A stretch of DNA of 64,000 bases, taken from the NCBI RefSeq assembly GCF_037392515.1, contig NC_090290.1, positions 34,245,753 through 34,309,752 of the forward strand, read 5' to 3'. How positions within the stretch are numbered: the stretch's first letter is position 1; the number at the start of each line of letters is the position of its first letter. Made by a program: the position numbers and the translations under genes. The stretch comes from Haliotis asinina (Eukaryota > Mollusca > Gastropoda > Lepetellida > Haliotidae). Positions 1 through 11,809 of the stretch are shown here, in pieces. A model generated the notes under the pieces. That model did no database searches and had not been told where the DNA came from. It worked only from the letters and a program-made list of their open reading frames with translations.

Positions 1-383
1 TGTTTGTAAATGGCTCACGTTTCTTAAACGTATGTCTAAATGCATGGTGATTGTCGTAGTTTTCAGTACGAGTCAAGAAACATTTGTGAGTTGGGGTGAC
101 GTTTCAAAGAAGAGCAGATGAATTGCAATTATGAAATATTCATGAAATTCCCAAGATGTGACGTGAAAGGGGGGCAGATGAATTTGCTCATAGATTCGGG
201 GAACAGTTTATAGTAAACGATTTATGATTATTATAACGAAGTGTCTGCTATTTGGTTACGCTTGTTTTATCTTTGTACATAATTGCGTGTTATCCCGAGT
301 CCCTGCGTCCACTCTACATCCCCATCACCCCCCGGTCCTACTACATATGCAGGTTATAGCTGACTCTTTGGAGTTACGACATG

Positions 384-442
384 ACTGACATATTGCTGTG
401 ATTAAATCTCACTCACTCACTCACTCACTCACTCACTCACTC
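384..442 (+). mobile_element. SINE 3' tail with (CACT)n
   Basis: A degenerate copy of the common SINE 3' end (CATATTGCTGTGATTAAA) is followed by eight CACT-type tetramers. It ends 30 bases before the exon 2 acceptor at 472. Confidence 0.5.
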
Positions 443-472
443 GCCTGTTTACAGAACAATATTTGTTGCCAG

Positions 473-604
473 GAATTCGTCCAAGATCCTGTACTGTTTG
501 CTGACGGTCCCTTTAGACTGGACATTGAGCAGAGGTCTTTCGGAACTTGTTGGTTTCTGTCCATGTTATCAAGTCTTGCGGACAACCAAGATCTCTGCAG
601 AAGG
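473..604 (+). CDS. Calpain gene 1, exon 2 (catalytic Cys)
   Basis: Phase 0 to 0, 44 codons. The acceptor is CCAG at 469-472 and the donor is AGG|GTATGG. It encodes EFVQDPVLFADGP and then FGTCWFLSML with the active-site Cys. Gly and Asp upstream of the Cys (DGPFRLD) match the spacing of the first core Ca2+ site in conventional calpains. The acceptor follows a CACT-repeat SINE tail at 410-442. Confidence 0.9.
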
Positions 605-3600
605 GTATGGAACGTTGTACAGTTCGATCTCCTAAGTAGCCTCACGTAAATTATGATGTCATCCTAATGATTTTTTTATTTATTCGTTTGGAATTGTTAT
701 TAAATGTTTAGGTGAAAATCACAATGCATAGGTAGACACTGACACCCTTGTATCTATCAGTTAATGAGGATTGTACAGTCAGGACCGATGAAAGACAATG
801 TGTTCAGTAGCCCACCTTGCCTCTTTTTTTCCGCTGATACAAAACTGTAAGTGCAATAAATGAAGCATTGTCATTTTTTGTACTAATCCAAGCAGGAGGT
901 AAACACCTGATGTATGCTATGCCACCTTGTTAACTGAATATAGACAATATCGGTCTTCGCTACCCTCACAAACAAATCCCTTTTAATGTTAAGACAAAAA
1001 TGCTGTCAAAAATATGTACATTATATGATCGAATTGCCGAAACATATTGATGACGTCATGTGTTCGCATAACGTAATTTAGAAGCAGGTTTGGGAATTCC
1101 TAAACGGTCACAAGGGCCTTTCCAACATATTGTTTGTTACAAAATTGGTAATATAATAAAACTGTGCATAATTCAATATTCACGTCTGACAATACCTAAC
1201 ACGAATATTATCAATTGAAAGGTTATCAACGAAACCTCGTACATACCAGAGACAGACGGAATCTGTCACTGTCGGTTCTGGAATTTCGGGAAGTGGAGGG
1301 ACGTCTACATCGACGACTATCTCCCTGTATTTGCTGGTTCAAGACATTTGTATGGCGCGGCATCGGGAACGAACATAAACGAAATGTGGGTCCCTCTGAT
1401 GGAAAAAGCCCTCGCAAGGTAGTTATTGAACTCTTGAGCTGGTGTAATGCTCTTAATTGTATAATGGGTATACCGAGGTATAAAAGCTCACCGCAACGTA
1501 ATGCCCCTATATGTTACAGGAATATGCGAGATCAGGGGATTTCTAGAGCTGTAACGATGCATCGAACTATCGATGGATTGCAGTTGTTGAGTCTCCGACA
1601 GCAATTAATTCGATGGTAGAAACGAAAAAGCCATCGATGCATCGATAATATGTGTAGCCATCGTTGGTTTAGTAAGTGACTTCCGTTGGTAAATATGCAG
1701 ATGGTTGTGTGCAGATGTGCAGCTTCGTTGAGTTTACATTTGAACCGTTTGTTTTGCTTGTTTCAAGTTTCTTGTCAGTTATTAGAAGAGACAGAAACTA
1801 CTTCGACTTGTTTTAATTTCATACACATAAAATACACATGCATTGGGGAAATTGTCTCAAATAAGACAAATCAAGGAGAGAAAAAATATTGCAATAATAT
1901 CTCAATAGTTGTTCACAACAGACTACCGCAATCTCAATAGTTGTTCACAACAGACTATCGCTATCTCAATAGATGTTCACAACAGACTACCACTATCTCA
2001 ATAGTTGTTCACAACAGACTATCGCTACCTCAATAGTTGTTTCTCCCTCAGTATTCACCCCTGAGAATTTCTAAATAATTTTCAGGAATTATGCATATAC
2101 GCAGTTTTTTTACGTTTCCTAGTCCATGTTTCTTAAATTGCTTAATTCGTGGGGCTCACGAAGTATTCTCCCTAGAGTCGACATAGCAACGTTTATGATT
2201 TTATTTACTTAGCATAGTAGCCAGGAGCAATTAGTCAATGCTGTAATCTAACCAATGTTAGCGCAGATGTGACCTACTTAATGTTAAATGTGATGCCAGT
2301 TATTCCATTTAACAGGTATATTTTAATTGTGTTATTCAACCAATTTGGTGTCAATTACGCCGAGAGGAACTGGACAGATTTCAAAGATTTCTTTCATGTA
2401 TTTGACAATATATTGTATTGTTTTATAAGATTCCACGGGTCCTACACGATGATCAGAGGTGGCCTTTCCAGTGACGCTTACCTGTTGTTGACTGGAGGCA
2501 TATCAGAGAGAATAGACTTTTTGAGAAACAACTCCAGACTTGCTCCTGCCGAATTGTACAGCCGAATCAAGACATCACTCAGCAACGGGGGTCTGTTGAC
2601 ATGTGGAGTCTCGGTACGTAATCCCGTTCTTCGCCTGTCGTAGGATGGGATGCTGGGGAGGAACTTGTCTTCAGTACTCTAAGGTACCGTGAAGATCCGG
2701 GTTAGAATTGGTCAGCATGCTTGTTGTGAGAGGCGGGATCGAGTTGGCTGGATCGCTGACGTGGTTGTCATCAAATCCCAGTGTTGATGCTCACGTTGTT
2801 GATCAGTGGATATTCTGGTTCAGATTCGGTTATGTACAGACGGCCACCATATAGCTGAAATATTGCCGTGTTATACAACAAATCAAATATTTAATCGCTG
2901 TGACAGGGCAGGTTGTATGTCATACTGTCGATGTTTGCCCTTAACCCGGTAAATCTGTAGCACCTAAAGACCCGGAACCGTGAAAGGTTTTAGGTCCTTA
3001 AACGAATTTATAGACACTATTGGTTTAAATCCACAATAATACATTCATGATAACTGCATGTTGAATTCTGTCGGGGCGGTGGGGTAGCCTCTGGTGTCCC
3101 CGCCGTGATATTGCTGGAATATTGCTAAAAGCGGCGTAAAACCAAACTCACTCACTCACTCACTGAATTCTGCCACATCCTTTGTCAGAAATTGGCCACA
3201 GTGCGGAGAGTAGTTTCTAGTTTCCAGAATTATATTTAAGTCAAATTTGCAAACGCGTGCAAAACAGAATTTTAACGTGACACAGTTACGAAGTTCTACG
3301 TTTATTTCAGAAAGACAATAACGGACATCTAGGATTGATGGGGCCCCATTCTTACTCCTTAAATGCCTCCTCTGTGGTAAGTAGCCACAAATATATATTA
3401 CTGTCACCATAACTACGGCGGTGAACTCTGGCTTCTAAGGTCATAGTAGCCAATAAACACCGAGATGGTGATCAGCCATAAAGTATAAACTGAGTGACCG
3501 AACCACGTCTCTTTCTGTTGGTCACTGATGTGTTTGGACCAGTAGCGAATATATTCAGGTCGTCGTAAGATGTCGTAAGAATATTGTGACTACTCCGTTC

Positions 3601-6474
3601 TTTAACAGTCACTCAGCGTTCGTTATAGGTCATCGGGATAAAGAACCTTCCTACTGTTTGCCATTACAGATTGATTAAAGTTTTAAGAAACCAAATCATT
3701 GCTTAATGCGCACAAATAGGGCTATTCTTGATATGCGCATCGATGTGACATATGTCAAGATGTTTATGTAGATCAGGAAAATGCTGGACCCACATGGGCT
3801 GAGGGAAAAGTTTATTGTGCAAAATACAGTGAAACCAAATTATGCTTAAACATAAATGCGTGACTTCGGGAATGAGCTGGAAGTGGGTGAGTAAATACTT
3901 TCATTAAGACAGACGTGTTCAACGCATGCTTATTTCATTGTCTAAGGTAACGAGGCAGAACGGGGAAAAAGCACATTTGTTGAGAATTCGAAATCCACAT
4001 GGGACGCACGAGTGGACGGGAAAATGGAACGATCAGTAAGTATAATGAAAATAATGAATATTTTTAAAACATCTTAAAAATAACTACAGATATAAAAATG
4101 TGAAAGGTACAAGCATACAGTTGGGTTCTGATAAAGCTTTAAAAAGGGAGAGACACAGAATTCGTTGAAAGACAAAATACAGGACCACTGAATTATGGAA
4201 AAGGATTAATGTGAGCACACCACGTGCTTGTTATTTTTACCAGCTGCTGGGCAACACCTTTAACGGGCTGCCTCGCAATACTGCATGAAATTACTCAGTT
4301 TGTATCTTCAGATTGTTGGTAACTGTGCCAGTGACGAAGAACAAAATTCGACATTTTGTTGACAAGAGTATCAAATTGGTACGATCGCCCTTACAAAATG
4401 TCTTCACAAAAGTTAACTGAGACATATATATTTTGTCTGTTTGGTATTTACAATTCACTGAGATTATGGTTCTCCTATGGGACCTATTTGGGGCTCTTAG
4501 AAGCTCTTCCGTGTATGTTGTTGATGTTTTCAGGTCCAAAAATCATATTCCTAAGCCAAATATTTGCATTTTGCTCTCAAAGGTGAATGTTTAGCTGACA
4601 TAAGCCCACAATAGAGTCGGTATAATTTTGTGATTTGACGAGATTTTAAGGAACAAAGCGTGTCTGTTATTGTATGAGCCAGCATGAGACCTTCCGTATT
4701 TAAGAAGCCTCAAGCCACTCCTTCAAGCAACAAACAACAGTGTTGGTTACGAAAGCCTGATACGTAAAGAAAGTGTCCTAATGATGAAAGAATAATGTTA
4801 TTAAAATTACCTGAATGCACCAAGTGATAATTGCCAATCGGTTTTCACATTAGATAACGATGTTACTCTGTGTACTGCTGTTCTGTGAAGTACCTTTTTG
4901 TGGGACTCACAATAATTAACCGATTACACACTCCAAGAAGTTTGACACACAATGTAGATTAACTCGGTTTCGTTTCCGTGGGACTAATTATATCATGACA
5001 GTGTGAGTCAAATTGTTGTTGTTTTCCCGAGAAACTATATCTTTGCTTGACACGCAATTTGATTAACTACATTCTATTTCCGAGAACATAATTGCATTAA
5101 GTTGATTAGCTTTGTTTTGTTTCCAGGAAAAACCGTTAAAAACCTCGAGTGTGTTTATGAGGAACTATTTGTACATCTCGAGAAACTGAATGTTATTTGG
5201 TGTTTCAGAGATCCAGAATGGGACACCCTGAGAGAAGGTAAGGACATAAGGACAAACAGGAACGAGGGAGAATTTTGGATAAGCTTAGAAGATTTCCTTG
5301 AATATTTCTACCGGGTGACGATTTGCTCGCAACTCCCGGACTTTGACAGGGACGGGCAGCCTGATTCATTGAGTAAGTACAACATGAGTTACACATTTGA
5401 AATGAGAATCTGTCTACGTATCACATGTCAGACACTTTACACGAACCATAAGTCAGTCGTTATACATACCTAGTTTTTTGTTTAAAGTACAAATGTCGTT
5501 GAGTGCTACTTTTACTTTATATAAGTAGCATTAAGAAAATAGCATATAATATTTGCATTCGTAATTTGAAGCTGACTTGTCTCCCCTAATCGTGCCAGAA
5601 TCCAATAATCGTATGTTCGAGTCGTTCTAATTCGTCATATGTCTACGCACTCTTCGCTTGTTCACTAGGGTATGTGTTGAATATATTCGGAGAATGGCGC
5701 GGAAAGACAGCTGTTGGTCCTGGACGAACTTTGAGGGAACGCCTTCGCAATCCAAGACTATCATTTACAGTTCCTCGGAAAGGTAAGAAAATGATTTCGC
5801 AAAAGGTTTTTAAAAAGTAGCATTATTTTTTTGATTGTTTCAATATAATTTTCATGTGTTCTGTTATCTACCCACCTGTTATCTATCTGTTATGGTTACA
5901 TTTTCTACACTAGCCTATTTAGATGGAGTTGTCAATATTTCAGGTGACTACTAATATTATGGGTACATTTTCTACACTAGCCTACTTAGATGGAGTTGTT
6001 AGTGACTGCTAATATTATGAGCAAATTACAACGCTAGGAACTGAGCCACCCGATAAATTTGCAGAATCGTATAACGCCCATGGATACCTACACTACATAT
6101 AGTATTACCAATCGTTAGCTTGGTTTGCTTAAAAATTAAATCTTCCTTTTTGCACATTTTTTTCAATAATGACGAGGATGGTAGGACAGTATTTTTAATT
6201 TTTGAGAAAAAAGATTGACGAGGTAGGAACACTTTTTCATTCTTTTTCTCAGCAAAACAGCTTGGGAAGTTTAACATGTGTTAATGAGTTGTAGATTCAG
6301 TCACACTCGTTCTTACAGACACATATTCTTATAATGGAGAAATGGATCACGGGTACGCGGCCAAGTCAAAATTATTTCTTAAATGGCAATAAAAATAAAA
6401 GTTCCTATTTTTAGCCTTATCGGTTCCCAACAGACTTGAAATTAATCTTGCGATCACTGGGTATAATGTCTCCC

Positions 6475-6505
<31 letters not shown>

Positions 6506-8401
6506 ACACCCACACACCACCCCAAATAACATGATATACATAATCGCCTTGTTTGCAGGTTCCAGGGACAAAGAACATGTTCCTGTGCTAGTACAGCTCA
6601 TACAGAAGACGAACCTCAAGGAGTATGCTGCAATATCATGTGATCTATTCAAGGTAATCATAAGGCCTGTTGCTACATTTTCTTTCTTTGCCATTCAAGA
6701 ATCCTCTCGTTTTTGGTTGATTTAGACATTTTTATTCAAGGGGTGAATTGGGTAGAAGTTATTCCAGCTTAATGAAACCCTATCCTATTTACAGTGCTAA
6801 CATCCAAAAGTGAAACAGTCTGTACGTACAGGGACAGAAAGATATATACAAAAGGAGCATAAGACATTTAAATTCAGTATTACATTAAATACACGAATTA
6901 TTTAGATTCGTTATGGATTCCTGTCCTTTGGTCTTCACATCACACTAAATGAACAGGATGAGATGTAGCTATACTATGTCATACTATTTAAAATACATGC
7001 AAGAAATCTCACTTTCACTCCGGTTCACCAATGATATAGCTCTGTCGTCGTGGTTTGTTTGATATTTTTGTGTACAACATGTATCGTTTTCAAAAAAAAG
7101 CTTTTAAGTAGACATCACCTGTGTTCAGTGAAACACACTTCGTGTAATTCCGTGTATCCTCGTGTTACGGATGACATGTGTTACTCATGGGTCCAGTAAG
7201 CACTAGATGCTTTCTATTCGTCTAGTCCATCATTTGATACATGATTTCCCTCTTACAGATGACATATGCTATTGAAGGGTGCAACTCGTACTACATATTC
7301 TATCCAAGTACATCTGACCAACGCTAATGAAGAGTCCATGACACGATACAGGTTTACCCCTCCTACAGATGACCAACGCTAATGAAGAGTCCATGACACG
7401 ATACATGTTTCCTCCTACTACAGATTACGTACGCTAATGAAGGGTCCATGACACGATACATGTTTTTCCCTCCTACAGATGACGTACGCTAATGAAGAGT
7501 CCATAACACGATACATGTTTTCTTCTCCTACAGATGACGTACGCTAATGAAGGGTCCATGACACGATACATGTTTCCTCCTACTACAGATGACCTACGCT
7601 AATGAAGAGTCCATGACACGATACATGTTTTCCCCTCCTACAGATGACGTATGCTAATGAAGAGTCCATGACACGATACATGTTTTCTCCTCCTACAGAT
7701 GACGTACGCTAATGAAGGGTCCATGACACGATGCATGTTTTCTCCTCCTACAGATGACGTACGCTAATGAAGAGTCCATGACACGATACATGTTTTCTCC
7801 TCCTACAGATGACGTATGCTAATGAAGGGTCCATGGCACGATATATGTTTTCTCCTCCTACAGATGACGTATGCTAATGAAGGGTCCAGCACGTATTATG
7901 TGTACCAGATGGAAGACACGGAGTACAGGAACAGCTACTTCCCCAACCTGCAGGCTACATTCCGCTACATGCTCCCTCCGGGCCGGTACTTGGTGCTTCC
8001 CTCTACCTACCAGCGGGGAGTTCAGAAGGAGTTCCTCATACGAGTCTTTTCACCTGGCCCATTGCATAAGTGCAGGTAATACCATGACAACGATTCTAAT
8101 TCCATTTTGTTCCACAATAATCTGGAAAATGCATTTGTATCAATGTTTACTCACCGGATAAATTGTTTACATGTATTTAACGTTAGGGACATCTCAGCAT
8201 TGCTATGCCAAATATAAATGTTTTAAATAGTAATCTACGACTATATATTGCATCAGACACATTATGTCTTGAGGCAGTCACGACGAAATATGTTTTCCAC
8301 CAGAAATCATGTCCTTAAAGGCAGTCAAGGATACTTCTACATCTGTTTACAGAAGCATACCAAGTGAAGTAACTCTGATACCAAGTCATCAATGGGAATG
8401 A
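473..8401 (+). CDS. Calpain gene 1 (5'-partial): atypical calpain protease, exons 2-11
   Basis: Ten exons joined as 473-604, 1222-1418, 2430-2613, 3311-3376, 3947-4035, 5209-5372, 5669-5782, 6559-6653, 7864-8075 and 8353-8401 give one open frame of 433 codons plus TGA. All introns are GT-AG. The product is a papain-like cysteine protease core followed by calpain domain III. Catalytic residues are Cys26 (FGTCWFLSML), His184 (GLMGPHSYSL) and Asn209 (RIRNPHGTHEW), numbered from the first in-window residue. Calpains are Ca2+-activated intracellular proteases that make limited cuts in their substrates. No penta-EF-hand region follows domain III. The first coding exon (about 86 codons in the tandem copy at 15333) must lie left of the window. 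Exon phases match calpain gene 2 exactly. No frameshift or stop is seen, so the gene looks functional. A candidate poly(A) signal AATAAA lies at 9099-9104. Family call is certain from motifs; orthology to a named calpain is not. Confidence 0.9.
1222..1418 (+). CDS. Calpain gene 1, exon 3
   Basis: 197 nt, phase 0 to 2. The acceptor is GAAAG|GTTATC and the donor AAG|GTAGTT. It encodes the calpain core stretch GICHCRFWNFGKW..VYIDDYLPVF and ends at EKALA(R), matching exon 3 of gene 2 residue for residue in length. The donor has +4 G rather than the commoner A (GTAG), so it is weaker than most here. Confidence 0.88.
1897..2042. repeat. ~33-bp minisatellite, ~4.5 copies
   Basis: The unit begins CTCAATAGTTGTTCACAA and continues CAGACTA(C/T)CG. 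Copies are nearly identical. It lies in intron 3 of calpain gene 1. Confidence 0.85.
2430..2613 (+). CDS. Calpain gene 1, exon 4
   Basis: 184 nt, phase 2 to 0. It encodes FHGSYTMIRGG...LLLTGGISERIDF...LLTCGVS, the part of the core corresponding to the HGSYEAL and FTGG motifs of calpains. The donor is TCG|GTACGT. Same length as exon 4 of gene 2 (20110-20293). Confidence 0.9.
2684..2885 (+). mobile_element. SINE family B copy (degenerate)
   Basis: It starts near CCGTGAAGATCCGGGTTAG and ends at CATATAGCTGAAATATTGCC. It shares body and 3' end with the better copies at 19806 and 63535. It sits in intron 4 of calpain gene 1. Confidence 0.65.
3072..3168 (+). mobile_element. SINE family A copy, internally deleted
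   Basis: The head GGGGCGGTGGGGTAGCCT is joined directly to the tail CTGGTGTCCCCGCCGTGATA, so the tRNA-like middle (A-to-B box region) is missing. It ends in CGGCGTAAAACC and (CACT)n. Confidence 0.7.
3311..3376 (+). CDS. Calpain gene 1, exon 5 (catalytic His)
   Basis: 66 nt, phase 0 to 0, between TTTATTTCAG and GTAAGT. It encodes 22 residues containing GLMGPHSYSL, the active-site His motif (HAYSV in conventional calpains). This exon was located by homology to gene 2 exon 5 and by its splice sites. Confidence 0.88.
3947..4035 (+). CDS. Calpain gene 1, exon 6 (catalytic Asn)
   Basis: 89 nt, phase 0 to 2, donor CA|GTAAGT. It encodes VTRQNGEKAHLLRIRNPHG followed by THEWTGKWND, the catalytic Asn motif. 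Conventional calpains read RNPWG here, so the Trp is replaced by His. The Glu and Asp of the second core Ca2+ site (EW..KWND) are retained. Confidence 0.88.
5209..5372 (+). CDS. Calpain gene 1, exon 7
   Basis: 164 nt, phase 2 to 1, acceptor TGTTTCAG and donor GA|GTAAGT. It encodes PEWDTLREG, NEGEFWISLEDFLEYF and VTICSQLPDFD, the end of the protease core (EGEFW is the usual DGEFW motif) and the entry to domain III. Confidence 0.9.
5669..5782 (+). CDS. Calpain gene 1, exon 8 (domain III)
   Basis: 114 nt, phase 1 to 1, acceptor TTCACTAG and donor AAAG|GTAAGA. It encodes FGEWRGKTAVGPG and NPRLSFTVPRK. This is the start of calpain domain III, the C2-like sandwich that follows the protease core, and is collinear with gene 2 exon 8. 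Confidence 0.85.
5890..6018. repeat. ~65-bp tandem duplication
   Basis: Two copies of a segment starting TACATTTTCTACACTAGCC and ending CTAATATTAT lie head to tail in intron 8 of calpain gene 1. Confidence 0.8.
6472..6523. repeat. Poly-C run and (CA)n
   Basis: About 20 consecutive C, then (CA)n. It ends 35 bases before the exon 9 acceptor and may contribute to its pyrimidine tract. Confidence 0.9.
6559..6653 (+). CDS. Calpain gene 1, exon 9 (domain III)
   Basis: 95 nt, phase 1 to 0, acceptor TTTGCAG and donor AAG|GTAATC. It encodes EHVPVLVQLIQ and LKEYAAISCDLFK. It is 9 nt longer than gene 2 exon 9, the only internal length difference between the two genes. A 20-base poly-C run plus (CA)n lies in the acceptor-proximal intron. 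Confidence 0.85.
7259..7863 (+). repeat. 55-bp minisatellite made from the exon 10 acceptor
   Basis: Each unit carries the intron end CTCCTACAG, then the exon start ATGACGTACGCTAATGA(A)G.GTCCA, then a linker TGACACGATACATGTTT. Acceptor-like CAG sites precede 7369, 7424, 7479, 7534, 7589, 7644, 7699, 7754 and 7809, in exact 55-base steps, and the real exon starts at 7864. A more diverged copy at 7259 extends further into exon sequence (MTYAIEGCNSYYIFYP in frame), so it looks like the oldest duplicate. A unit read in the exon frame reaches TAA after about 22 codons. Confidence 0.92.
7864..8075 (+). CDS. Calpain gene 1, exon 10 (end of domain III)
   Basis: 212 nt, phase 0 to 2, donor GCAG|GTAATA. 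It encodes MTYANEGSSTYYVYQME, then PPGRYLVLPSTY and VQKEFLIRVFSP, the conserved C-terminal strand pattern of calpain domain III. Same length as gene 2 exon 10. Its acceptor is the last of a series of 55-bp spaced near-identical acceptors (see repeat 7259-7863). If the downstream intron is retained, the frame ends at TAA two codons later. Confidence 0.88.
8353..8401 (+). CDS. Calpain gene 1, exon 11 (terminal)
   Basis: Acceptor CTGTTTACAG; the 49 nt encode (R)SIPSEVTLIPSHQWE then TGA. The TIPGEVTV start of gene 2 exon 11 aligns with SIPSEVTL, and the phase fits. That makes this a better terminal exon than the other acceptor-like sites further right. It is short, so confidence is moderate. Confidence 0.7.
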
Positions 8402-8413
8402 ATCTACTCGTCG

Positions 8414-8433
8414 ACATTATCATCGTCATCATT

Positions 8434-8464
<31 letters not shown>
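8414..8464. repeat. (ATC)n microsatellite
   Basis: About 16 ATC-type trinucleotides with a few interruptions, directly after the stop of calpain gene 1, so probably in its 3' UTR. Confidence 0.9.
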
Positions 8465-8886
8465 AGTCAAGGATTTTGCATTGCGTGGACAGTAGTCACC
8501 AAAAGACTGTGACTGTCACCAGCAACTATAAAACTGTAATTACACGGGATAGAACAGGATACAGTTTCGAGGACCCGATTCCGTTGTGTGTGAACACTGG
8601 AGTTTTCATTTGTCCACGTCTGATCACCGTGTATCAACAGCTGCTCCACAAGCTACTGTGCAGGGTCTACGGAGCATTTCTTTAGAACTTTGTTACAAAG
8701 GGTGCTGTAGGATTTGTTGGCATCTATGACTGACATCTCATGTTTGAAATACCTGTCTTCCTTTTTTTCTTTCTTTTCCAAATAAGAAATCCAGTCTCGA
8801 AAGGGCCGTACCTATTGTTGTTCAAAACCTTTACTGTCTAATAATCTTTTATTAACATTATTAACCTTTTAGGAAATATTCATTCG

Positions 8887-8888
8887 TA

Positions 8889-8965
<77 letters not shown>
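8887..8965. repeat. (TA)n microsatellite
   Basis: About 39 TA dinucleotides with two CA/TG interruptions. Confidence 0.95.
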
Positions 8966-10084
8966 GGCATATTAGAATATAAAAAAGGTGTTATGTTGCT
9001 CTTAAAGGAGTTATTATACATAGTGCCTGCTAAAATATTACTCATCACGTCATGTAAGCTATTGACTCAGGTTTCAATACCCTCATCCGAGGTACGGAAA
9101 TAAAGCTTTGCTTTCATATGTATTGATTGTTTGATATATATCATTTGTAATGCTGTTCTCGTCTTCACCATGACATGACATTAGGAGATCGAATTTGTTT
9201 CCTGTTAGCAATACGCTAATGTAATAATAACTTATATAGGTATTACAAATAAATTGTATAAAAATTCTTCCTTCAAACATGCAGTCTGTCATTTGTATTT
9301 TTGCCTAATATATTCTTGTCTGTGTTCCGTATACTCAATCTTTGTTTTAGTCTTCTGTATGCCGCTGGTAATCGCAACTTGGGCAAGAAGACGGCAATTC
9401 TATTCATATAAAATTGCAGTCTACGGTTACATTAAAGAACCTTTCAAGGCGTTCACTGTATCACGGCAGAGGTTTATGTTCTTGTGTTCATGTTAAGACT
9501 GCGTTCCACTTTTCCCTAACGATATTTGTCTTTCTGTCGACTGACAGTTAACGAATATTTTGACATAAGACAGCGTTGTAGACCAGCTTATTTATTTATT
9601 TTTTTAACAAACACATTGTAATGAAGAAAACATAGGAAAAATAACTGTATGGGAGTAAAGTTGGACCAGTTCTACCCAGACTTTCAAGTCATTACTAAGC
9701 AGGAACGTTGAATCGGAATGGAAAATAATACAGGGCTTAATGCATATCCCTGTCTTATACCGAATGGACATCCGAACTGAGATGAAAACGCGTTACCATG
9801 ATTTCACGTGATAATACTAAATGCAATTTTAGAATTTTACAATCTATCTGCTGCCTCTAGAACATTCCAAGCATGGCCCCCCGTTTTGTTCTCTGCTCGA
9901 AATCAAAAAGCTGATACGATTTCCATCTGTTTTGATAACATTGAGTAAAGGGTTGCAGAATGGATTGAAGAACGATGTCAGTAGTGCTCTTCCCTTTACA
10001 TATTCCCTCATAAGAGCTTTTGTTATTTTTACATAACTTACAATTGAAAGTCAATATTTAGATCAAATGTGTATATCTAGTATA

Positions 10085-10262
10085 CGAAATATGATGATTG
10101 TAGGAGGGTTGCATACATTAGTGGTTCAAATGTTCTCTCTTCAGGACAAAGATGCGGGTTCGGATTCCCAGGTGGGTACAGAGTCTAAACTCCTTTCTTG
10201 TAACATCGACATGATAGTGTATGAATGTGTCTGAAAACGACATTAAACCATACTCACTCACT
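10085..10262 (+). mobile_element. SINE family A copy (degenerate)
   Basis: The B-box-like GGGTTCGGATTCCCAGGT and a 3' end CATTAAACCATACTCACTCACT are recognisable; the middle has diverged. Confidence 0.55.
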
Positions 10263-11809
10263 TACTGACTCGTTATACATGTGTCTCTGGAAATGTTAAC
10301 TGAGTCCCTACAGTCAAACCCACGTATCACGTATATACAATATAAGGGCTATCAAACATAAAATGAAAAAAATATATATATATGGAACCCAAACGTCGTG
10401 CGCATTTTAACACCATGAGTGATGCTCGATATAAAACCATGTTATTTATATGCGAGTATTAAATTAATAAGCATAATGATCTATGGTTTCGCAGTTTTAC
10501 GTGCTGAAATACGACGTCAAAACGTTCAGATCAAAAACCGTCGCCAAACAGGACGTAAGTTTCACCATCCCACCTTAATTGAGTAGGCTGTCGTGACAAT
10601 CATTATACCCTACAGTCGATAAACATACCATCTTTCAAAACTACCTGTCGTGTTTTTTCAGTAAAAGCATATACGCACACCGAGTATTGTTATACACAAG
10701 CGACTCCAGTCTACAGCACCGGTAAAAATATTTCATATTTGTACCTTTGCATTGTGCCCACTATCGAGTCTCTGAAAGGATCTTAAGGCGTGGCAGAAGA
10801 GCTCAAATACAAATGACCCACATTAAATGGCAGACGGTAACGCCCACTTTACCTTTAGAGACTCTTGAAAGAGTATGACGGTAAACAGTTAGAGCGAGAC
10901 TCTGTGTAAATATAGACTACAGTGCGTCGTTACAGTCGTATAGTCACACAAGGAGACTATACACAACATACACAACTTTATTTCACGCTTCCTGCAGCAA
11001 CATCTCCCTGTTACCCTGCCTACAATATTTCAATCGATGGGCCTACATACATGTTATATCGATATCTATATTGTATTTATTAATGCTACAGTCTGGTTGT
11101 CACCAGTTACAAGCCTATCTATGCGTTAATTTCTCCTGACTGTTATATATTTTGAAAATGTGTGTGTTTCCTATTCGATATGCTTCAAACTCAGGTCTCC
11201 GTTATAAGAGTGTGTAAGTCTGCTATATAAATAACTCCGGCAACACAGCACTCGGCATTCAATGGTTGGCCATTGAAGACTATTCATGCAAGGCTATCCT
11301 ACGTTGGCTGTGAGGGTCGCCGGTGAGCTATGATCCTAAGAATGTGAAAGGCGTTGGATTGCTCGACCGTAACAGTACTGAAGGTAGATGTAATTTTCTT
11401 CATAATCATATACATAAACTGTAACTGAGCTGATGACTTGTGGCGATACTTCCGCTACTCACCGCTCGTGTGTAATCGCACCTGCCAGTTTCTCTCACAC
11501 AGCCAAGCTGTAGGCTGGGAGTGGGTACATGTGGGTGCGTGTAGCCAGTAAATGATGCTGTATTTTGTGCAAGGCATCTTTGCTGATTCATTCGTGTATG
11601 TACTGTGTGTTCAAGAAATAAAATTTAAGTGAAGCGGCTTGATATGAGAGAGTCTTGCCTTCATTCGCTGTTAACGGGGGTTGTCATGGTTGTGTGAACG
11701 TAGGTATGTTGATGTAGATGAGAGGAGGCACGGAGCGTGACCATAAGAGGACCAGTTCATTACCTTCAAGTAGGGACCTAGGCTGTTGTGACACTGTCTG
11801 TATGTGATG

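Larger units (their letters stand above)
8402..11800. other. Intergenic stretch between the two calpain genes, left part
   Basis: Beyond the ATC and TA microsatellites, a possible AATAAA at 9099 and a SINE at 10085, I see no supported gene. One open 60-nt stretch at 10495-10554 has both splice-like borders (see findings) but no family match. Confidence 0.5.

Noticed and set aside
10495..10506. Alternative terminal exon for calpain gene 1 (would add SFTC and stop)
   Set aside because: 8353-8401 is closer, in phase, and its SIPSEVTL resembles TIPGEVTV of gene 2 exon 11.
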